DNA of 64,000 nt from Beaufortia kweichowensis (lineage: Eukaryota > Chordata > Actinopteri > Cypriniformes > Gastromyzontidae), in assembly GCA_019155185.1 (NCBI GenBank), contig CM032802.1:11632501-11696500 (forward strand), read 5' to 3'. The position numbers were made by a program, and so were the translations under genes. Shown here piece by piece: positions 62,301-64,000 of the stretch. The notes beneath the pieces were generated by a model. The model saw only the letters and a list, made by a program, of their open reading frames with translations, did not search any database and was not told where the DNA came from. Position 1 is the stretch's first letter; every line of letters starts with the position of its first letter.

Positions 62301-63785
62301 GGCCACAGTTCTCCATTTACGAGATGCTGGCATGCGCTCACAATTTTACTGTGAAGATTACACTTGGGGAGGAAAACATCTTAAATTTCCAACACAAACT
62401 TAGTGAAGCTGACACTGAGGTCTGTGGGAGATTACGCGAGCTGCCAGACAGGACCAGCAACACGCGATGAACAGATTTTCTCTGTCTCCGAGCCAAGTAC
62501 AGTCATTTTGATATACCTGAACAGATCCACACATTTAAGAAAAGCATGTGCTGGAGTGTTCAGGATCAGAAAGGATCGAAGCATCGACGACTTTCACATG
62601 ACATTATCTTTCAAGGATATTTAGTAATGTTTACAAATGTGTCAGAAACAATCTTTAGCTGTGCAATTGGCTAAAACAAAATTCTCCGGTGTGATTCATC
62701 GGGGAGCTTTTTGTAAACGTTGTAAATAGTGTTTTTCAGTAAGAGGAAAGCAACGGCACGCAACACTCTGGAGAGCATTACAGGGCGTACACAGAGGTCG
62801 CGCTCTCTGGCAAAGTGCAATGAGTTCATGAAATGCATTTTTAAATATCATTTTTTACTTGATACGGCAAAAGAGAGCCATTGAAAAACAGCAAGAGGCC
62901 AAAAACATTTGCAAGACAGGAATAAAAGCTCAAATGCTGATAGACTGATGTGTCAATTTATTGGCCAGTAGCTACTCTGATAGCCAGCAAATCAGCATAT
63001 GCAGAGCTATACTCTCAGAAAGAAAAAATGTGTCTAGGTTGGTCAAACTTGAGACTTGCTTTTGGTTAGAATAACTGCAGCAGTTCTTCGCTGACCCTCT
63101 AAAGTGCATCAAGGCCAAAATGTGTTCCAGACAGGCCGACCCACTTACAGAGGAAGTCAGCTCTGATCACTCCGCAGGGGCCAGAGGGTCGAGACGCAAC
63201 CCCTGCTGAGCTTTGGCCCCTGTGGCGTCTGATGAAGTCTGACACAGGGCCAGCAGACATGCAGGAGGTCATTCTTAAACGCCTGAACTTTAACAAAGTT
63301 CTATCGTGTCCATTTCAACTTTTTAGGGAAACAGAGCGAAATGTGACGCATATACTCACATTGCTGCAGATTTAGGTGCGGGGTCACTTTCTTGAAGTAG
63401 ACGGTACTCTTCTGCACAGGCGCAGATGATTCGTAGGGTGCGAACTGCAAAGATATTTTGTAAAACAACTAACGGTTACATGTTAAGTACCAACAAAACA
63501 TCTGCACATTTTCCCTTGTGATTAAAGCATGTTCGCATACTAAACACTACAACAACAAACAAAGCGTAAGCCGTTTTACCTATACACTCCAGTTTCTTCT
63601 GAGGACAGTAGTCTCTACACACAAGTTTCAGCTCCTGTACCGCCGTCTCATATGGGTAGGAACCGTGCAACAACGCTGGGTCTTTAGGGAACAATTTGGA
63701 TGCTACACCAACATCACTAGGTGAAATGTTACTGTAAAGACGCATGTTACTCTCAACAGCCATCTCCCGTTCTCGATGTACTCGT
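59396..63785 (-). CDS. vps9d1: VPS9 domain-containing protein 1 (C-terminal part)
   Basis: VPS9 domains are guanine-nucleotide exchange modules for Rab5-family GTPases in endocytic traffic; the activity of VPS9D1 itself is less well defined. Coding exons in the window: 63580-63785, 63360-63444, 60535-60639, 59396-59507, all in phase; 168 residues plus stop. The upstream exons lie beyond 64000. The first exon has RVHREREMAVESNMRLYSN and GSYPYETAVQELKL, ending CPQKKLECI. The domain core follows: VRTLRIICACAEEY, IGADDLLPILAFVALRSEMP, QLVSECAALEEFIHEGYLIG, EEGYCLTSMQSALTFVESL. The Asp of GADDLLP and the Tyr/Thr of GYCLT correspond to residues needed for exchange in Rabex-5-type domains. The protein ends GGALPPATKPT. 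Adjacent spata2l on the same strand, with the SDR-like gene between, matches human 16q24.3 order. Confidence 0.94.
60640..63359 (-). other. vps9d1 intron (2.7 kb)
   Basis: Intron within the VPS9 domain coding region (ATA codon split after AT). It contains a small perfect hairpin, GGGTGTCC...GGACACCC, at 60943-60969 and no recognisable gene or long repeat. Confidence 0.7.
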
Positions 63786-64000
63786 CTAATGCATTAGAAC
63801 AAAAAACAAGAAAACAATTGCATTTATTGCATGAATTTCTATGTATTAAATGATATATATTAACCAGCTATGAATGTGCTGCAGTTAATTTCTTAGACAA
63901 AATACTAGTTGTAAGAGAAGAGACAGCTTTATATAAGCATGCCATAACTAAAGAAAACATTTATATTCACATACTGGACTGCTGCTATTAGCTTAAGAGT

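Noticed and set aside
63960..64000. Possible further vps9d1 exon at the window edge (KLIAAVQY with GTGAAT)
   Set aside because: The donor phase would not match the exon starting at 63785, and the donor is weak.
1..64000. tRNA, rRNA, snoRNA, CRISPR and operon-type features
   Set aside because: No tRNA cloverleaf, C/D or H/ACA box pair at proper spacing, or regularly spaced palindromic repeat was found; the only tRNA-like text is the B-box-like core of the SINE-type repeats.

Overview
The window is genomic DNA from a bony fish, most likely a cypriniform or close relative. All genes are split by GT-AG introns, many of them short. The intergenic DNA carries repeats of the kinds common in zebrafish-like genomes: palindromic MITEs, a hAT element with 8-bp target duplications, a tRNA-like/SINE-type repeat and a LINE-1 tail. 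The vertebrate proteins MTSS2, TSHZ3, URI1, PDF, SPATA2L and VPS9D1 can all be recognised. The gene set mixes loci that in human lie on 16q22 (MTSS2, PDF), 16q24.3 (SPATA2L-VPS9D1) and 19q12 (TSHZ3, URI1), so this looks like an old linkage group kept together in fish.

Layout. 1-8750: the 3' two thirds of mtss2 (+), from within the IMD domain to the C-terminal WH2 motif. 8750-22100: a gene desert with inverted repeats, a roughly 1-kb 35-bp minisatellite whose units look like back-to-back splice sites (10.88-11.88 kb), a possible non-coding transcript 3' end, and a decayed GPCR gene (14.9-15.3 kb, -). 22.16-32.15 kb: tshz3 (+), with a 40-nt coding exon, a 6.2-kb intron and one large exon. 32.2-43 kb: a regulatory-looking desert with TGACAG/PBX-MEIS motif clusters, a palindromic repeat, one orphan exon-like ORF, a hAT element inserted in a SINE-like repeat, and a LINE-1 remnant. 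43.0-47.45 kb: uri1 (-), 11 coding exons. 48.4-49.75 kb: pdf (+), mitochondrial peptide deformylase. 49.9-52.9 kb: spata2l (-), convergent with pdf. 53.6-55.7 kb: a six-exon short-chain-dehydrogenase-like gene (+). 57.6-64 kb: the 3' part of vps9d1 (-), with most of its VPS9 domain.

The genes do not form one pathway. mtss2 bends membranes and binds actin. tshz3 is a developmental repressor and probably owns most of the non-coding flanks. uri1 is a prefoldin-like chaperone subunit, pdf acts on mitochondrial N-formyl-methionine, spata2l is a CYLD/LUBAC-adaptor relative, and vps9d1 is a Rab5-family exchange-factor relative. The points most worth a second look are four tandem Cys/His modules in spata2l, the reduced zinc-finger set of tshz3 (finger 3 lacks a ligand, the last finger is missing), an SDR-fold protein that has lost the catalytic Tyr-Lys pair and uses a GC-AG intron, and a paired PBX-MEIS site cluster downstream of tshz3.
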